The notes under the pieces are model-generated. The model was not told where the DNA came from and searched no databases. It saw only the letters and a list, made by a program, of their open reading frames with translations. From positions 372,001-436,000 of the forward strand of contig JASANH010000167.1 of assembly GCA_030248295.1 (NCBI GenBank): a DNA stretch of 64,000 nt. The letters are read 5' to 3'. Positions 17,202-29,500 of the stretch are shown here, piece after piece. Position 1 is the stretch's first letter. Each line of letters opens with the position of its first letter. The stretch comes from Mesodorylaimus sp. YZB2_4. Taxonomy: Eukaryota > Nematoda > Enoplea > Dorylaimida > Dorylaimidae. A program made the translations under genes and the position numbers.

Positions 17202-17970
17202 ACGGGAGTAGATTTTGGCAAAACGAGATTTGTTGGATTTTGTTTTTTTTGCAAATTTTTTCTCTGAAATGGCTCAAATTTTTTGATGTAAGAATTTCAG
17301 TTTTGTGTTTTTTTGACCGAGGCAGGCTTTGCTGAGAATTGTAAGTAAGCTTTGCATTGTAGTGCCATTCGGAGATGATAGTGCTTTGCATAGCGCCAAT
17401 GGACGTGTGTGGACTCGGTTGCAGGACGGGGCCTTAGGGGCGCGATGAGATTTAGAGCTCGGGCTTCTAGTAATATTTTTTGAGGAAGGATTTAGTTTTT
17501 TCATGGAATAGTGAATATGTTCAGGTTTTGTGGGGGGATTTGACGGAATCAGGTTGGGTGCGTGTTTTGTTGGAATTGGAATTATGTGGACGTGGTTATT
17601 ATGAATCTACCTTAGGTTATTTTGTTATACGGGATTGGAGCCTGATTATTACGTGCACGTCTCGTGGCTGTAAGTAGTCTCATCTGCACTCTATGCTTCG
17701 ACTGGGGCTTTCTCTAACTTAAATTTATAGCATTTTCTGTAAAAACATATGTAAGCAATAGAATGCAATTTTTAGCAGTAATTTTTTGATTTTTTTAAAT
17801 ATTTTTGCTTCTTGTTTGAAAAATTTCTCTTATTTTTTGGCGGATGATGTAGCTGGTTAGATTGGACACGTTTCTAGTTGTCTGAATGTGCACTAGGGTG
17901 CAAGCAGGTTTCTATGGGTGTATGCTATGTGCCCAGTTTTGATGTCAAATTGGAATTAAATGGTTGGGAA
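17202..17970. other. Downstream flank of the RNF gene, no gene recognised
   Basis: AT-rich sequence after the RNF stop, likely partly 3' UTR. ORFs are short and show no motif. Confidence 0.35.
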
Positions 17971-17979
17971 TTTGGACGT

Positions 17980-18289
17980 GATGCTCAGGCGCGCACTGTA
18001 TTTGGCGCCAAATTCAAAATTTAAGCAATTTATCCACAGCTGATCTATTATCGATTGGAAGGGGGTCACTCTGCAAGTAAATAGTTGGGAATCGGGTTTA
18101 GTTAGAGAACATATGGGCGCAGCTGGTGGAATCTGATGCTCAGGCATGCCCTGCATTTAGCGCCAAATTTGAAATTTGAATGATAATCGATTGGAAGGTG
18201 TCCAATCTGCAAGTAAATGCCTGGGATTTGTGTTTAGAGGACGGATGGACTGCTGGCACTGGTTCCCAGCTGGTGGAATCTGGGGGGGG
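17980..18289 (+). repeat. Tandem duplication, two units of about 155 bases
   Basis: Units start at 17980 and 18135 with GATGCTCAGGC and share GGCGCCAAATT-type, ATCGATTGGAAGG and CTGCAAGTAAAT blocks and the AGCTGGTGGAATCTG end. The motif GATGCTCAGG also occurs alone near 10286 and 25829 and inverted near 18707, beside TTGAATTTCCCGC-like words, suggesting a dispersed family. Confidence 0.65.
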
Positions 18290-19119
18290 GGGTCACTAAT
18301 GTTTAACTTGTCTAGAGGGGGGGTCAGACCCGTTTTTGAAAATTTTAACAGTACAAAATTGACAATTTGTCTAGCGTAGAGGGGGGTCACGGGGGCTACA
18401 CCCCCGTTTCGGATGCTGCCACTCAGCAAACGAGCCTATATAAAAAACATGGCTATACTATCGAGTTTACAGGCTCGCATCGTTAGAAACCGATTGTAGG
18501 ACTAGGCTCTCCTTACGTTAGTCTCGCCCGCTGGCCAATCAATCTAGAGGCGCATCGGGTAGAGGTGGGGTATCTGGTCAGTTTAAGAGTAATTTCAAAA
18601 ATTCTGACGCAAAACGATTCAGCTTTGGGATCTGCATCGATTTTCCTAATTTCACTTTACACTACTAGTTTTTGTGTAATATATTTGAATTTCCCGCTTG
18701 GGCGCCTGAGCATCATTAACACTATCTGATTGAGTAATTTTGTGAGGTTTGTTTTTGACCATGAAAAACGCCTTTGAGGCCGTGTCCTTTTACTGTAGAT
18801 GGTGAAGTCTTCGTGAAGTGTTAGTAAAAGATGGTTTGGTTTGGTGCGATTGTTATTCTTTTATAGCATGCGTTTTACCTGCATGAATCTGTGAGTATTA
18901 GATTGTTGCGCGTGAAGCGGGATATGGGCAATCATTGAGCGCATTGGTGACTGTTTCAGCGATGCAAGTAAGTACATTTCCGTTTTGGCCCGTTAAAAAA
19001 ATCCGTATTAACACCTGCGTGCAGGGGTATGTCTTTTTTGTGTTTACTAAATTTTGTGGGGTAAAACCATACTCACGCAGCCATTAAGGTTCCTACTTTT
19101 TCGCTGGCCTGCTGCCTTT
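18290..19119. other. Repeat-like intergenic stretch
   Basis: Contains G-rich GGGGGGTCA words (18282-18400) and an inverted TTGAATTTCCCGC/GCGCC/GAGCATC block near 18680-18715. No gene is recognised. Confidence 0.35.
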
Positions 19120-19129
19120 GTTCCCGATT

Positions 19130-19815
19130 AGCGTTGCCAGATGCAAAATTGAAAACTCGCTGCCAGGGACCTGGAAATCCGCTAAAAATCAACTGTATAT
19201 GTTAAAAATCCGCGAAAAAATTCGTGAAGTTTGTCGCAAAACTGAGCTATTTTAGCAAATAAAACATGGAATACAGCAAATAACGACGTATGAGAAAACG
19301 TTTACTCATACATGTTCAGATGCTGAACCGTCAACTACATATTTCAAGGATCGTTTATACCAGGCTGGAGGTCGAAGCCCAGGGAAGAGGGGAAAAAGAA
19401 AATTTCTATTTATATCAAATAAGGAGGACGGAATACGGGGTGGGGGAACCGCTATTGAGACCCACTCTCGTGCCAAAGGCTGGACTGTGGTACCGACTGA
19501 GCACTCAACTATGAATTTGTTGTCAATTACGGTATTCTATTCAAATTCGTAGACCTATAGTCGAAATTACTGTGTTGCCTACTCCATCCCTTGTCAACCC
19601 TGACCCTTCAGACCTCAACGCAAGGACCAAACTGTCTTAAAAGTCGCAGAAAAATGGGCGAGCTGTTAAAAAACCTTCCCGCATATCCGCTAGAATCCGC
19701 TGAAAACCCCAAAATTAGCTGCAAATTCCGCTAAAACACTCATTCCGCTGTTTTTCCCGCTGTCAGACAAAAAATCCTTTAGATCTAGCGGATTCTAGCT
19801 GCATCTGGCAACGCT
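19130..19815. mobile_element. MITE with perfect 15-base TIR and 10-base target duplication
   Basis: Ends are AGCGTTGCCAGATGC at 19130 and its exact reverse complement at 19801-19815. Flanks are GTTCCCGATT (19120-19129) and GTTCCCTATT (19816-19825), a target duplication of 10 bases with one difference. The ends carry several copies of CCGCTA/TAGCGG words (RGCGGATT type). There is no transposase, so it is non-autonomous. A duplication of 9-10 bases would suit Mutator-like elements, but the family is not proven. Confidence 0.8.
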
Positions 19816-20100
19816 GTTCCCTATTGCGTCTACTGGGCTGTAGGCCTATGGTAGCACAGCCGCGCGCTCGTTTGCTGGGTCACGGTTGGCGGGAAAGTGG
19901 AGTGATGCTCAGCTCAGCCGTCTTCCTCACTCGCCATTGGCCATTGGCCATTGCTGCTCTGCCATTGGCTGATTTGATTTGGGCCCCGCTAGTTGAGCGT
20001 AGACCGCGCAGCTTATTGTTCATACCCTTGTGTGCCTTTGTCCGTTGGTTGACTCGCTACTTTTAGTCAGTTTAGTCCCGAGTTTTCTTGTGTTTTTACC

Positions 20101-20244
20101 ATGCCATTTCACGAGCCGAACCATGAATGGAATCCCGAAGTTCTTGACACGTTTGTTGATGTTGATGAAGACGATGAATTGTACATTCCGGGGAGCGTTG
20201 GGCAAAGATTGGTTAATAAGAATGGAGTCCCTCTTATGATATGA
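20101..20244 (+). pseudogene. Unrecognised short acidic ORF
   Basis: An ATG-initiated frame of 47 codons (begins MPFHEPNHEWNPEV, contains DVDEDDELYIPG) ends at TGA 20242. Further frames downstream to 20755 contain peptide-like stretches broken by stops (for example ALHERQDYNRWCKLAAKV and a frame ending near 20753). Together they look like a degraded coding region. I do not recognise the family; an old mobile element or other insertion is possible. Confidence 0.35.
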
Positions 20245-20837
20245 TAGAACGAGATCTGGAAAACGGAGTGATCCAGGATCTGGCTGGTCGAATTACTGGT
20301 ATAAACAGGTTGGCCAATACAAGTCGCAATTTGCGACAGGACATACTCCTGCATCTTGCTTAACATTATGCGCTACACGAACGCCAGGACTACAATCGAT
20401 GGTGCAAATTGGCGGCAAAAGTCAAAGCGTTTGCTGACGGATTTCAAGAAGGAAAGATTTGTGATCACATGTAGTCTTTGGCAAAGCAGTACGACATGGA
20501 CAAGAATGAAGGAGTCGTTTTAAATTCTCAAAATACGACAAGGGAGAGAAAAGGATCGTTACTGACGGCACAAATGTCACAAGTCGATCGTTGGATCTTG
20601 CTCCTTTGGTTCATATATACGGATCGGGATAATGCGAACAACATCGACGGCATTAAACTGGTCTGCCAGTGCGTGTATGAAGCCTGTGGGAAATCGAAAA
20701 TCGACGAGTTGAGAAAAAATAACAAATTTATGAATCAAAGGTTATCAGTTTGACGATATCGAAGGCGACATATACACGCATCCGTTTTGATATCATCATT
20801 TGGTCGGCGAATCTAATTCAGTTCGGCCCATTTTCGA

Positions 20838-20990
20838 AGAACTCAACTTTTTTTGCTGCTGCTGATCTTTTCCAAAAGACATGCCGCTTCCAGGCTGATC
20901 TGACGAACCGCTGAACCTGGCTTGTTCGGTGTCCGTGTCGAAAGACCTTCTTCCATAATATCTGGACCACCACCACCGATAGAACTCGAA
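20838..20990 (-). repeat. Inverted repeat arm A of a 20.8-21.4 kb segment
   Basis: About 150 bases reading, on the minus strand, GGGGPDIMEEGLSTRTPNKP and onward. The plus-strand copy at 21267-21420 encodes the same peptide with few changes. The arms flank about 280 bases that continue as an open frame in either orientation. Confidence 0.7.
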
Positions 20991-21069
20991 ACGAGAATTG
21001 CGTCTTTTTGCTTAAGAGGAAATCCGATCAGTTGCTCGGCATAACAATCACATACGTGATCTACAGTGC

Positions 21070-21789
21070 ATGGAGAAATTCTCATGGGAAACAACTTCAA
21101 AGAAAATCGTATCAATGGAGCCTGCATCGAATGATCTTTGGAGCCCAGAACTTGATGCAAAATACTATGCAGGTCACTGGAGATGTACTTGGCGTCACCA
21201 TTCGGGAAAAACGTTTGTTCAGAGGAGGTGCTGGATCGAACGCGATATAGGCAACGACGATGATGACCAAGGTGGTGGTGGTGGTCCAGATATTATGGAA
21301 GAATGTCTTTCGACACGGACACCGAACAAGCCAGGTTCAGCGGTTCGTCAGATCAGCCTGAAAGCGGCATGTCTTTTGGAAAAGATCAGCAGCAGCAAAA
21401 AACAGTTGAGTTCTTCGAAAGTGGACCGAACTGAATTAGATTCGCCGACCAGTCGTCAAGGATCGACAGTAGAGATAACTGAAGAGAGTCCTGTCAGCCG
21501 TGCTGGTAAGAGCTCTTACTCGGCTCCAAAGAGGCTCACGGCTTTGGATCGATCGCTGGATGCCGCCACACTGCTTTCTCGAAGCTTCGAAGAATGGTGT
21601 AGCGTGAAGGAGCATCAAAATTACGATCAAATGAACAACAAAAAATTGTACTCGCTCAAAGACGAAGATCTGGTTCGCGAGTTTCAAGGTCACCCGTTGG
21701 TCACATTTTTGACCAAAACTGGTAACACTCCATTTCACATCACCTTTGCACATTGGACAAAGTTTCATTCAGCGGTAAGAAGGATCTAA
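21070..21789 (+). CDS. Unrecognised ORF, 239 residues, contains inverted repeat arm B
   Basis: The longest open frame in this interval. The N-terminal part (WRCTWRHHSGKTF) leads into an acidic GNDDDDQGGGGG stretch, then the repeated segment (PDIMEECLSTRTPNKPG, 21267-21420), a Ser/Thr-rich middle and a C-terminal part (HPLVTFLTKTGNTPFHITF). No domain is recognised. The opposite-strand copy of the repeated segment continues into another frame (minus, 21160-20843). Codon use is less CGA/TCG-rich than in the host genes. It could be part of an old element; function is unknown. Confidence 0.4.
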   Translation: MEKFSWETTSKKIVSMEPASNDLWSPELDAKYYAGHWRCTWRHHSGKTFVQRRCWIERDIGNDDDDQGGGGGPDIMEECLSTRTPNKPGSAVRQISLKAACLLEKISSSKKQLSSSKVDRTELDSPTSRQGSTVEITEESPVSRAGKSSYSAPKRLTALDRSLDAATLLSRSFEEWCSVKEHQNYDQMNNKKLYSLKDEDLVREFQGHPLVTFLTKTGNTPFHITFAHWTKFHSAVRRI

Positions 21790-21970
21790 TTGACTTCGTA
21801 TGGTACAGCAAGAATGTCGGCGCTCCATGAAAAGAATTCGGAAGTGAGTCCGAACAAAGAGTTGGATTTGGAAAAAATTTTGCTTTAGTGTTCGAAAGTT
21901 TGATTGTGTGATAGAAATAAACTGATTTGTTGTGTTGTGTTCCTTTTCGTATGATGAACTTATTCAACTT

Positions 21971-22551
21971 AGGCGTCATCTTAAAATACCCCCTTCTGGT
22001 CAGAAGTAAGAAGGCGTCTAATCAACCGCTGTCATACGTCGAATCAGAAGGTCGCGGTTCGACTTTGACCTTCTGATTTGAAGGTGAGAAGGGACTTGAC
22101 GTCTGAGTTTCTGTCGTAAGAAGTCTGACCACATCGAGTAAGAAGTAGGGCACGCTCCTAATTAGAAGAGTAATGGCGCTGAAAGAAGTGGTCGCCCATT
22201 GTCGCATTCAGAACTGCGGGCTTGCGATACGGACGGCGTATTGGTATGCTAGGCAAGTGGGCGTTGAGATGACCAGCCGCTTGTTGCTCCCGACAGGCGC
22301 GCGGGCGGTGGTCATCGGGTGTCCTAGGCGGCTTCTTACTGCGCCATTTTTCCTTCTTACTCGGAGCGTGCCCTACTTCTGACTCGATGTGGTCAGACTT
22401 CTTGCGACAGAAACTCAGACGTCAAGTCCTCCCCACCTTCAAATCAGAAGGGGTCAAATTCAGACCACGACCTTCTGATTCGACGTCTGACAGCGTCTGA
22501 TTAGACGCCTTCGTACTTCTGACCAGAAGTGGGTATTTTGAGATGACGTCT
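21971..22551. mobile_element. Foldback MITE with about 200-base terminal inverted repeats
   Basis: The left arm (21971-22176) and right arm (22341-22551) are reverse complements over about 200 bases, starting GGCGTCATCTTAAAATACCC and GACGTCATCTCAAAATACCC. Inside the arms GTCAGAAG/CTTCTGAC words recur. The central 165 bases are unique and carry no transposase. The RNA or single strand would fold into one long hairpin. Confidence 0.8.
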
Positions 22552-23084
22552 TGATTGATTGCCGTAATCATTTTCTTCTTTTTTCTTTTGTACATAATAT
22601 GACAATAATGAATCTCTATGTTCTTATTAAATTTTATTTCAACTGGTGCTTAAAATCTTATCAGTCTTGATGATCTGCAGATTGCTTTAAAAATTCGTTG
22701 GTTGCTTATCTTCTGTGTTACTGAATTTTAAAAGATCGTATAGTTTTGTTCTGAAGACCGCAATCGCATGACGTTGTCATCTCATTTGATTTATACCTCT
22801 ACAAAATGAAAACAAACTTAAAAATCAAAAAAGTGTACAAAAAATGTCTGTGCTGGATGGATTTGTTTCTTTGATTGATTTGGTGGTGCCTTTAAATGTG
22901 TCATTCGTGTTCGTCAAATGTGTCCCTTCACCCTCGAGTGCGCATAAGCGTTTGGTGATGTGGTAAAACATGAACATGAACACTTCACGCTCCTTCATCT
23001 TCGCCATCAAACCCCATTGAACCTAAAAACCACAATGAATCTAACGAATCATCGTGTTTTTATTTTGGACAAATTGCTGACGAG
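22552..23084. other. AT-rich stretch without recognised gene
   Basis: Contains TTAAATTTTATTT-like words and short ORFs only. Nothing supportable beyond base composition. Confidence 0.35.
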
Positions 23085-23461
23085 GGATTACTGAAGCTTC
23101 CACCACTGAGCAAAAACCAGCTGCTCATGATTAAAATTGAAATTCTCGAAATTCTTATGGGCACCCAGGAAGCTGAAAAGGCTCTTGGTCGACCTTCTGT
23201 AACTCTTCTCCCGAGTGTACCCCTGAGGTATTGGGAACCAACCCGTATGATCCATTGTTTCCTGCTGACGTCCGAGCTCTGTATGGGCAGATTATGGAGC
23301 GGTCTGAGCATGTGTGCAACTGTGGGGTGGCCTTTTTAAAACACTTGGCGTTGAACGTAGCGGTTGCTTCCATATTAATCGTGAAGAAGATTGAAGAATG
23401 CATTGGATATGGTGTGCATATGTCCATTCATGATGCAATCGACGTAGTTCTGTCGGCTTGA
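23085..23461 (+). pseudogene. Unrecognised ORF pair split by one frameshift
   Basis: Frame one (from about 23077) reads ADEGLLKLPPLSKNQL and LGRPSVTLLP up to about 23217; the frame shifted by one base continues ECTPEVLGTNPYDPLFPADV to a stop at 23459-23461. Together they would give roughly 125 residues, which suggests one broken gene. The C-terminal part (LNVAVASILIVKKIEECIG) is hydrophobic and helical. The family is not recognised. Confidence 0.4.
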
Positions 23462-24163
23462 GGGTCCCTGCTTAGGCGGGTCTTATTTGTAGGGGGTGGG
23501 TCTCATCCTTAGGGAAAATGATGCGAAGTAAGTATTTATGCATACTTCTTATCAGTTCACTCATTGTTTGTGCCTTTTAGCAGTTCAAGTGCCGGAGGAC
23601 CGACGCGGTGGCGTAGTACGACGTCTAGCTATAGCAGGTGAATAGGTAATTAGAGACGAAGGTAAAGAGCAGAGATTCGAAATCATATTGTATTATGAGG
23701 GCCAGTGAGGATTTGTATGATTATGGGTTGATTTTTGTGTGCACTAGGATCCATCTGTACTTTAGCAGAAAGGGCATGAGATTCAGTTTGGCGCATGCCA
23801 CTGTATTTGTATATTAGTCACATACTGTAGAGGCATTGAGACGGCGACACATTATTGCTCTTATCTATTATTATTGCATTATTAGTACGAAACTGTTTAG
23901 ATCTCTCCAATGTGCGTTTAGGGTCGTACCTGTAGGATGTGAATCATCCCCGAGTCAATATTTTTACCCCCCCCCCCCCGCAAAATTGGAAAAGCAGCTA
24001 AATTTTCGACCATTGCAGGCTTTGGTCTTTGCTAGACGTACAGTAACTTTGTCAAAACAATTAAATTTAAAAATGGCGCGACATTGCTTACTGTATGTTC
24101 AAATTACCGTAGCCTCCTGCTATCCTTAAAAACCTTGCTTACATTTGGTTCATTGCCCACATA

Positions 24164-25293
24164 TAGACCCCAGATCGGGTCGGGTCAGCAAAATTTCGGG
24201 TCGGGTCGGGTCAGAATCGGGTCGGGTCACTTTTTTGAAAGATCGGGTCAACCGGGTTAAAAAATACAGAAATTTTGCAACTTACTACTATTAGCAACTA
24301 CAGAAAACTTTTCATAGTTGCTCGACTCCAGGATTTGCAGTATATGCTTCATGAATGCATGCACAAAGTCTTTCATTCCACGTTCTCGTTCTGCGTAACT
24401 TCCGAGAATGTCACACAATTTGTAAGCTGAGAATGACCCAATTTTCTGAGTAATTTCTGCAAAGGGAAGGGTCCATATGTGGACGTTCTCATTCAACTCT
24501 GATGAATGAGTGGGACTAGCCATACTCTAACATAAGAAGGAATTGATAACTTTTAGCAGGTCGCAGGGGTATCTACAATCACATTTGATTCTAGAACTTC
24601 CTAGGTATACCTGGCTGGAAGAGCAGTATAGTCTGTAGACAAGCACCAAATATGTACCAATAATAGCCCCCTTGACCACCATCCATGTTAGCATTGCAGA
24701 GTAGTTTGCTGTGTTCAAAAGAGATAGGTATCTTCACATCCCTCCATCAGTAGTGGAGGTTCTGACAGGAGCTAGTGTCCAGCACAATATGACTTTGTAA
24801 GCAATATCTTTTGTGCAGACTAGATGCAACTCTAGCCTGGGGCTCATATATATTTAGGTATTTCTTTGTTTTACCAAGGATAAGCTGTCTCAGACTCCGA
24901 AAGTTGTGACAGAGTTGTCTCTATTTTTCACGCCTGTTATTCGGATTGGCTAAATCTTGTCTCTAGTGGACAGACCATAGTCGCTTTTAGATCTACGGTT
25001 TTTAAAAAATTATTTGACCTCTATTGTGGGAAATATGAAGGAACGTTATTGCATTTACTAAGGATAACTAGGGAATGACAAAAGATAAAGATTCGCGTGC
25101 GTGAGATGTCTCCATCTCATATTTTCTCACAGTCACCTTTACACCGAGGCCACCACGTTCTGCGCATTTGTGAATGGTTTTTATCGCGAGGAACTTTAAT
25201 TACTTATAACGAATTCGGGTCAACCTGACCCGAAATTTCGGGTCAGGGACTTTCGGGTCGGGTCGGGTTTAACCCGACCTGATCCGATGTCTA
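24164..25293. mobile_element. hAT-like non-autonomous element with GGGTCGGGTC termini
   Basis: The left end TAGACCCCAGATCGGGTCGG and the right end (reverse complement) TAGACATCGGATCAGGTCGG form an imperfect inverted repeat followed by several GGGTCGGGTC/ACCCGACCC words (24176-24255 and 25208-25285). Flanks CCCACATA and CCCACAAC agree at the first six of eight bases, which fits an old 8-base duplication. The interior holds only short ORFs. Family assignment is by end structure. Confidence 0.62.
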
Positions 25294-26548
25294 CCCACAA
25301 CCGCAGTCCTCTCCGCCATCATCTCACTTGTCATTATTACAAAAACTTTTCAGTGCAAGGAGGGGCGGTCTGGGGGGGGGGGGGGGGGGAGACGCTTTGA
25401 ACAAGAGCTTTATAAGCAGTCTTCTTTGCGGACGAGTCGGACGTGTTATTAGTATTGTCAACTTTAGGAATCATGGCTGATGAGAAGACCATCGCGATGG
25501 CCATTTCGTCGACGAAACCACCATCAGTCAATCCTTTCCTGTTTGAATTAGACAAACAGAACCATAATCTCCAGTGTTATTATTACAGAACCATTACTCT
25601 TCTCCCATTCCCATTCGATGTGTTTTATACCTGTTAGTGTTATTATTGATGAATACGGTGAGTTTTTTTCAGTGTTTGCTTATATTGCTTCTGTGCTTTA
25701 TCGAATAAAATCCTTCAGCCCGCCTCCAGTAGATAATTATCACGGCTTCGTGAAAACGTGGAATAAAGCAAAAACGAGCTTAGGCGCTAGAATTCCATGT
25801 TTGAATTGGCGCCTTACAGTTTGTAGTTGATGCTCAGGTACAAAAAGACGTATAACCGCGCAACACTAAATACGAATTGCGTGGCCGTAGCCGCCCTGAA
25901 ACCTCTTGAATTAACAGTTGGGCTTAAGATCTAAAAATTGTCAATTTGTGGCATACTTTCTACCAACTTTCGTGCCAATTTTATTCCATAAGATCGATTA
26001 CGCTGTTGAATCCCGAAGAAACTAAGAAAAAAGCTCCCCATCTATTTCTTACCAATGTTACTGAAAATCGTAGCGATCACAGCATTCTCACCTTCATGGT
26101 TACCCCCCCCCCCCCCGTGCTGGTATAGCTTTAAATCATTGCTTTTTGTGTTACAAAATAAGCTTCGATTTTCCCACTTCCCTTGCAAAATCATTCGCAA
26201 TCTTCTTTCTGCAATCTGCAATCTCATTCGCAATTTTCCTTTTCATTCACTGTCCTCGAGCGGCGCACAAACCGAGCTATCCAGCTTCTCAATGTTTACA
26301 TGCCTTTTCTACAATATAAATTTGAATTTCACCAATGGCGGGAAAGCAAGTTTGAATTGTCATCGGTTAATGGAAGTGTGCGCGGAACCCGCCTAACTTG
26401 GACTTGGACTGCCCAAAAAAGGAAGTTCAATGTTAAAGCAAAAAGAAATAAAGAAGATGTGTTTGTGAAATCCCACAAAAATATGTTCTTACACAGAAAA
26501 AATGTAAAAATTTTTTAAGGGAGGAAAGGAAAACTAAAAATTCTAATA
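25294..26548. other. Upstream region of the CXXC gene with homopolymer tracts
   Basis: Carries a G tract at about 25372-25390 and C tracts at about 23969 and 26104, possible pol III or MITE remnants (GATGCTCAGG near 25829), and no recognised gene. The promoter and 5' UTR of the gene starting at 26549 probably lie at its right end. Confidence 0.35.
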
Positions 26549-29500
26549 ATGGAAGGCGGTGGAATTTCATCGATAGAAATATTGAAAACTGGAACTTTTC
26601 TTTCACCAACATCGTCGACATCGTCGATTATGATCGGTGTTTCTACAAATTTCAAAAATCAAGATGAAGAAAGAAATTTGTCGGACGACGATGAAGTTGA
26701 TGACCAATCGATTGAATACGGGCGAAATTCCGATTTATGCCCGACAAATTGCGTGGTGAATGATGAATTAAATTTTCAAAATTCTCAAAGAAATGGAATG
26801 GATAATGTTGGAAAATGCAGTAATTTTTTAACATTGACGTCGTCGTCGACATCAAAATCGAAATCGCCGCCGTCGGATATAAATCACGAATCGGCCACAA
26901 TTTCTGATTCAAAACGAATGAATAATCAAACGCAAGAATTAGAGTTGGGAAATAACTTCGTTTCGTCAGCGTCATCGTCGTCGAGTGTTGGACGATTTTT
27001 TGATTCGGCCGAAATTTATCAAGCCCAATTAATGATTGAAGCTGTTCGACGTCGTATCGGATCGGTGTTTGAAAATGAAATTTTACCAAACGGATTTGTT
27101 GCTGTTGAATTGTAAGTCAAATTTTTGAAAATTGTAAAATAGGTACATACTTGGTGTGAGAAGTTTCAATTTTTGAAAGCGTGTTAATTTTTCATATTTT
27201 AGAATCCGTAAATGTCTTTTGAAGCCCAAGTAAGAAGAGTAAAGCCTGCTCATTCTTGCGGACCCATTTCGTTAAAAATTGTCTAAAAAATTTTAAAATT
27301 GAGGTTACTTTTAAAGAAACTTAGTTTCTCCAATAATCTAGTTTTTTTCCGATTGAAAAGGCAGAATGCGCATTGAACTTCATGATTTACAGAAGCTTTA
27401 GGAGCAGAACTTTCAAAGAGAGTTCTCGCTTGAGTTTAAAAAGTGATTGATTACATTGAATTCTTTTTTCAGGAATCGATTGGATTCGCGTGATCTCTCG
27501 AATGAAGCAGATGCTTCTATTTTCGAATCTGCCAATCATACGATCTCGTCGAATCGATGTTCGTTGCCCGAGTCGAATGGAATAGTGGAATTTTCTGGCT
27601 CATCAGCAGTCATTATCAATCGATCAATATCGTCCGAAAATGAAGAGGAGGAGGTTTGTGTTTCGAATTACTCCGATACCTCATCGAGACGGGCGGGCGA
27701 GGAAGACCGATCGAGTTCGTCATCGCCATCAATCAATCGATTATCGATGCCTAAGCGATCGATGAAGGACGGGCGTTTGAGGAAATTAATATTAAAACGA
27801 TGCGGCGATGGTTATTCAACGAGTTTCGTCGATAAGAAGACGGAAATCGATAGTGATCAGTCATCGATCGATAGTGATCATGGTAGAAAGAATAAGAGGC
27901 GACGAGTGATCGTTGAAGAATCGGACCCGAGCGATTGGGATGAGGACGAAAAGAGTACTTCGTTGCCTTTCACAGCCTCGTCGTCAGCATCGCCTTCGTC
28001 CTCGTTCACCCTTTCACCCATTATCGATCGATTGGATCGATCAGAAGTCAATGACCAATCGAATAGTGAATCGTCGATATTCGCTACGTCTTCGATCGAT
28101 AACCTCTCTAATTTCGACGACGATTGGCGAGAATTATCGACTCGATCAGTAGAATTGATCGATACGATTGATCAGGATCAAATTGGACCAATGGGCGTGA
28201 TTGAACATGAAAAAGTGATATGCGCCCTGTGCGGATGGGATACATCGCAATCGGCGTGGTCGGTGACGGCGACGAGTACGTGCCGGTTATTGCGCTCATT
28301 ATCGGAAAAGACCCAATCGATAATTTGTGTTCGATGCCTACGTCCTTACGAATTGTGGAAACGAACACCCTGGCGTTGGAATTTGTTTATGAAACGATGC
28401 CATGGCGGGGGTGACGCCAGGAAGGGTAAGTCAGGCATCGGGCTTTCTTGAAAACTTGACTCGGGCAGGGTCTGACCAGCAAAAATCTGTGCTTATTTGA
28501 AAAATTTTAACATGGCGAGGGGCTTGTTTTCCATGTTGTGCCCATTTTGAAATTCCGTTTGGGATGAATCACCCGAAAATTTTTTCAATTTGCAACAAAT
28601 ATTCAATTCGAAAAATTTTTAAACACCCGAGGTTCTAGTTCGATTTTTCTTGACATTAAAAGAAATGTTTTGAAAAAATCAATTATTCGAAATCTTGATT
28701 TTTTCAAATTTGGAAGATTCAGTGAGTGCCAAGTCGCCGCTTTCAGGCGATTTTTCTCGAAATTTTCAGCGATAACCTAATTTGATGTCAGCGACAATTT
28801 TGTTGGGAAAAATGTGCTCTATCAAGCAAATATAATTTCGAGGGTTGATTTTTTTTCTATCAGTGATTTTTCTTAAGTTTTTGCTATTCAGATGGAAAAA
28901 ATTCATTATAAACATAATAAAAGCAAAATAAAGGCAACAAGTTAATAGAGCATATTTTTCTCTACAACATTGTCGCTGACAAGAACGCTCCTTATCGCTG
29001 AAAAATTTCGAGAAAATTTGGGCGAAAGCGGTGAAGTAGCAAAAACTCATTTTGAGAGGCGTGGGGATCCGACGGCCCTTAATTTGGCCTCGTGGATGTG
29101 ACAGTAGCCGAAATGCACTTGCTGTACCAGCTGGCGATGCGTCTATTTCATTGGGACTTGCTGGGTGTAGGAATTCCTGCAAGAGAGCACAAAAAGGTGC
29201 ACAGCGCATCATCCCATGCCGATATCCCTGGCAGCAATATACTGCCCTTGCGGTCAAATAAGGACATCGCCGAACACGAATTCCCTGTTCCCGTCTCCTC
29301 AGTCTCTTCCAGGCATAAACGCCGTATATATCACCTGTTGAAACTTGAGAAAACCTGAAGATTTAGCAAACTTGTTTTTTCGAAACACACTTTTTTGGTC
29401 TTGAAACAACAAACTACTGTAGACACTTTGATGTTCTAAAATGTTTTTCCAAATCTATCTACTGCATGTGTTTTAAACGGAAAAAAAACAAGTGAGAAAG

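Noticed and set aside
17980-18290. CRISPR-like repeat
   Set aside because: Only two diverged 155-base units in a eukaryotic context; no spacers.
20101-21789. An endogenous viral element
   Set aside because: The unknown ORFs look foreign, but no viral domain could be named with confidence, so no such claim is made.
26652-27089. Minus-strand frame inside the CXXC gene
   Set aside because: Shadow of the plus-strand exon; no motif, and the plus strand has splice continuity.
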